From: VXPQ01 sp965116435 | Lineage (GTDB): Bacteria; Bacteroidota; Rhodothermia; Rhodothermales; VXPQ01 | Direction of reading: 5' to 3' | Assembly: GCA_965116435.1 (NCBI GenBank) | Contig: OZ220686.1 | Coordinates: forward strand, 1 to 64,000 | Length of the DNA stretch: 64,000 bases | Shown: positions 61,607-64,000 of the stretch, piece after piece | Numbering within the stretch: position 1 is the first letter of the stretch | Layout of the letters: each line of letters opens with the position of its first letter | Made by a program: the position numbers and the translations under genes | Notes under the pieces: generated by a model | Told to the model about the DNA's origin: nothing | Database searches by the model: none | The model's input: the letters and a program-made list of their open reading frames with translations, nothing else

Positions 61607-61899
61607 GTCGGTTCTCGTTATCGGGTTGCGGCGTACGTCGTCTGTAATATCGTAAATAACAGTGCTTTTATGAAGGGCGAAAATGCGGTGCCCTGTTTCG
61701 CGGCGGCTTCGCGCTCAGCGAGGCGGGCCATTTCCGGCCAGCTTTGCACGGCGCAGGCCATCCAGAGAACGCGGCGCTACACAAGGTCTTGCTACCCATG
61801 ATCGCTCTCGATAGATCCCTGGAAAGACCGCATGGCGTCACGATCAGGCACAAGATCGACATGCTTCTTTGATGGTCTTGCGAAGACATAGAAGATCAC
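61607..61899. other. Intergenic region between two defence-type operons
   Basis: I see no gene with recognisable motifs here. A 73-codon minus frame exists but lacks support. No strong terminator is visible. Confidence 0.4.
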
Positions 61900-62244
61900 T
61901 CACTGTTTTTTTAACTCTTTTGCCTCGTCCAGAGTCATTGCGTAGTTGTTCGCATGGGCCACATGGTCCCTGATTTTCTCAATCTTTTTTAGCTGTTTAG
62001 TTATCTGTTTCTTAGACATCTTAAATTCGAAGTCTTTAAGTAGTATTTCACGCTTGTCGCAAAACTGGGTGCATAGCAAATAATCAACTTGGCTATTCTT
62101 TTTTTGTCGATTTGTAAATTCGGATATAGTTTTTACTCGTCGTTCTGAATTGATACTATTTCGTGGAACCGCTATTTGCTTGATCGAAAGGCTTCTTTGA
62201 ACTTCGTCGAATCCTTCGCTTTGTCGGAGTGTATCGGGTTTCAT
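61900..62244 (-). CDS. Small protein with HEPN-like R-x4-H motif
   Basis: The ATG at 62244 overlaps the stop of the DUF3226 gene (ATGA), giving 114 residues. The C-terminal part QLKKIEKIRDHVAHANNYAM contains R-x4-H (RDHVAH), the pattern of HEPN ribonucleases and their relatives. The N-terminal half (RSLSIKQIAVPRNSIN) is unrecognised. It is AT-rich compared with the chromosome. HEPN proteins are common toxic effectors, but here the domain is short and may only be a fragment. Confidence 0.5.
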   Translation of the reverse strand: MKPDTLRQSEGFDEVQRSLSIKQIAVPRNSINSERRVKTISEFTNRQKKNSQVDYLLCTQFCDKREILLKDFEFKMSKKQITKQLKKIEKIRDHVAHANNYAMTLDEAKELKKQ

Positions 62245-62879
62245 GAGGTTTTTTCTGGTGGAGGCAGCTCGAAAAGCTTGCGCAACCATGTTTCAAACGC
62301 CGTGCAGAGCGGGCCGGTTACGTCCAGGTCTTGGGCGCGAATGGCGCTTCCCATGGGTCTCGGAGATTTTCTCGTGGCAAGCCAGGCATGGACCTGCGCA
62401 CGCAGTATCTTCTTTTCCGCAAACTTTCTGTCCGCGTCAGGAATGCCGTCGATATAGCGTTTGGATAGCGGCCATACCGGATCGTTGCGGGGAATCATTT
62501 TCGCAACAAAATCTTCCAGCTCGCCCCGCGATTGATTGTCCGGCATGAGCCAGACGCCAATGCGGGGACGTTCATCGGTTGCCGGGATTATGGTCCCGTC
62601 GAGGCTGGGAAGACTGGGCAGGATGACATTTTCTTGCTTGAGTTTGTCGCGTACAGCCTGCCAGCGGCTGTCTATATTGTCGTTCGCGTCTACAAGGATA
62701 CCGATGGCTTTTAGGCCGGGACTAAATATGTCCAGCCAGATTTCGTCGAGGATTTTTTCTATTCCGCCTTTGTTCTTAATGCCGAATTCCGGCATGGCTT
62801 GGCGGGAAGCTCAGAGGTGTCGAACCACATGCTTATCATCTTGTCCTTCAACGATGAGGACGAATTCGCCACTGGACAT
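62241..62879 (-). pseudogene. DUF3226/TOPRIM-like gene with an in-frame TGA
   Basis: An ATG at 62879, with GAGGTGA just upstream and 4 bp after the ATPase stop, starts MSSGEFVLIVEGQDDKHVVR followed by H-L. This is the TOPRIM-like VEG..D start of DUF3226 proteins. A TGA at 62811-62813 interrupts it. The same frame then continues ASRQAMPEFGIKNKGGIEKI for about 185 more residues, with IGILVDANDNIDSRW and IGVWLMPDNQSRGELEDFV, both typical of the family. One base change would restore the gene. Reinitiation at 62795 would give a protein without the catalytic Glu. Confidence 0.8.
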
Positions 62880-62883
62880 ATAT

Positions 62884-64000
62884 TCACCTCACTTCTGTAC
62901 CAAAAGGTTGTTTGGAGATAACCTTGATGGTGTTTTTTGAGTACTCGACAGCGCGAAGGCGTTCGTTCCGCCATTCAATGCGCACAAGTGCGCCGTCGGC
63001 CTCTTTGTCTTCGACCATGGCCTGTGCGAAACCGCGTACGCAGTCGTAACTGTGCGTTGTGGCCAAAACCTGCACATTGTACTCGGCGGCTATGTTGAAT
63101 ATCATGCGCCACAAATCCCGTTGCACGGAATGGTGTATGCCGTTTTCTGCTTCGTCGATGAGCAAGAAGCCGTCTGCGCTGTTGACGAGGGCAAGCGCTA
63201 TGGAAAAAAGACGTATTGCTCCATCTCCCATGCTTCTTAGGGGGACCGGGTGGTTTTGTTTTGTCTTTGCGATGACCCGGCGCCCATTCCTGCCAGGAGG
63301 TTCGTCATCGCCAATGGTCGTCAGACGTTCTATTTCGCCGCCGCAGATGAAATTCAAGGCGTCTACCGTATGCATTTCGGCATCCGTTAGCGCTACCTTA
63401 TCCCAAAAACGCGCGATTTCGCGGTTGGCCAGCAAGCCTGGTCCCAAGGAATGGCATGGCATTTCGGGCGCCATGCCGTTTTTGTTTATGCGAAATGATC
63501 GTCGATAGGTCGTGCCCATGACGAATTCCCGGGGATATCCATCTAAAGTCCATGGGAAACGCATGGAGGCGTCCCGGAATCGTACCTTCAATGCTTCTTC
63601 CTGGCCGCTAAATATGGGGATTTTTCGACCCGAGCCATCGGCAGTGTCGTCGTCGATAACTTTTCTTATTTCAAGTTGATCTGCATCGCTTTCTGGACCA
63701 ATGCGTATACAAGTGTTTTCCGTTGCCTCTCGCTCATGGAACAGGGCCGCAAAATCAGGCCCCATCATACGTTTTCCGTATGCGTCGATAACAGAATGGA
63801 GTTCTTCCCGGTTTTGCAGCAGATCGAATAAGGCATCATAGCGGCCCCGTGCCGCATAAACCTGCACGGCGTCCAGCACGGTCGTTTTGCCCACGCCGTT
63901 TTTTCCCGCCAGTAACGTTACGCGGCCCAGGCGCGAAATGGAAAGGTCCCGAATGCCCCGAAACCCCTGGATATTGAGGCTGGGGAGGTGCAGGCCGTTT
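62884..64000 (-). CDS. AAA family ATPase (ABC-type), 5' end outside window
   Basis: The frame is open to the right edge; about 370 residues are visible. They begin LHLPSLNIQGFRGIRDLSIS with Walker A in LLAGKNGVGKTTVLDAV. Later parts are VPLRSMGDGAIRLFSIALAL (signature region), Walker B GFLLIDEAENGIHHSV and the H-loop VLATTHSYDCV. This is the AAA_21 type paired with TOPRIM or DUF3226 proteins in PARIS/Gabija-like defence modules. The TOPRIM partner follows after 4 bp. The first residues are missing from the window. Confidence 0.85.
   Translation of the reverse strand, partial: NGLHLPSLNIQGFRGIRDLSISRLGRVTLLAGKNGVGKTTVLDAVQVYAARGRYDALFDLLQNREELHSVIDAYGKRMMGPDFAALFHEREATENTCIRIGPESDADQLEIRKVIDDDTADGSGRKIPIFSGQEEALKVRFRDASMRFPWTLDGYPREFVMGTTYRRSFRINKNGMAPEMPCHSLGPGLLANREIARFWDKVALTDAEMHTVDALNFICGGEIERLTTIGDDEPPGRNGRRVIAKTKQNHPVPLRSMGDGAIRLFSIALALVNSADGFLLIDEAENGIHHSVQRDLWRMIFNIAAEYNVQVLATTHSYDCVRGFAQAMVEDKEADGALVRIEWRNERLRAVEYSKNTIKVISKQPFGTEVR

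Noticed and set aside
62811..62813. TGA in the DUF3226 gene as a selenocysteine codon
   Set aside because: The position is not a known redox site in this family and no SECIS-like hairpin stands out. A simple nonsense mutation is more likely.

Overview
The window looks like a chromosomal segment of a GC-rich member of the Bacteroidota/Rhodothermota side of the tree, probably Rhodothermales-like. The main evidence is a type IX secretion block (PorU-like C25 sortase, PorV/LptO, and an exported protein with a type IX C-terminal sorting domain). A DUF5683 protein, a TolB-propeller/outer-membrane protein and a NadA/ThiC/gap-pgk housekeeping set agree with this. The taxonomic call is inference from gene content only.

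Layout. Positions 1-3800: the end of a large DUF3883/NO VEIN-type protein and broken IS3-family transposase pieces. Positions 3913-10797: a complete type II-C CRISPR-Cas locus. It has an array of 31 repeats and 30 spacers, then cas2, cas1 and a compact 1035-aa cas9 on the minus strand, and a divergent tracrRNA on the plus strand. IS3 remnants lie on both sides. Every intact repeat carries a promoter-like -35/extended -10 pair, and a rho-independent terminator closes the array. Positions 10.8-25.6 kb: ordinary chromosome (DUF1232, M23 peptidase, cobalamin adenosyltransferase, HNH nuclease, MsrP, ThiC, glycosyltransferase, DDAH-like enzyme, pgk, gap, TPR protein, NtrC-type regulator, LolD-like ATPase).

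Positions 25.9-33.3 kb: an accessory island flanked by imperfect 20-bp direct repeats. It carries a DNA methyltransferase-HNH fusion whose start is out of frame across a run of ten C (candidate phase variation), several small proteins, a type IX sorting-domain remnant, and a five-gene overlapping minus-strand operon. That operon encodes a multi-ubiquitin-like protein, an E2-like protein with no cysteine, a JAB peptidase fused to an E1, a DUF6527 protein and an OLD-like AAA ATPase. It looks like a bacterial ubiquitin-like conjugation system, probably for defence.

Positions 33.4-57 kb: chromosome again. It holds nadA, an MBL hydrolase, the type IX block, a TlpA thioredoxin, a DUF5683 protein, a Fic-fold regulator behind repeated TTGCGCAA palindromes, tRNA-Arg(CCG), a CPBP protease, cdsA, mutL and tilS. 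Positions 57-64 kb: a second accessory region. A DUF4268 nuclease-like gene is bracketed by 66-bp direct repeats, one of which forms the 3' end of tilS. It is followed by a dual-OB/DUF488/DUF488 operon, an AlbA_2 ATP-binding protein, and an AAA ATPase/DUF3226 TOPRIM/HEPN-like operon whose TOPRIM gene has an in-frame stop. A small family of REP/MITE-like inverted repeats is scattered between the housekeeping genes.
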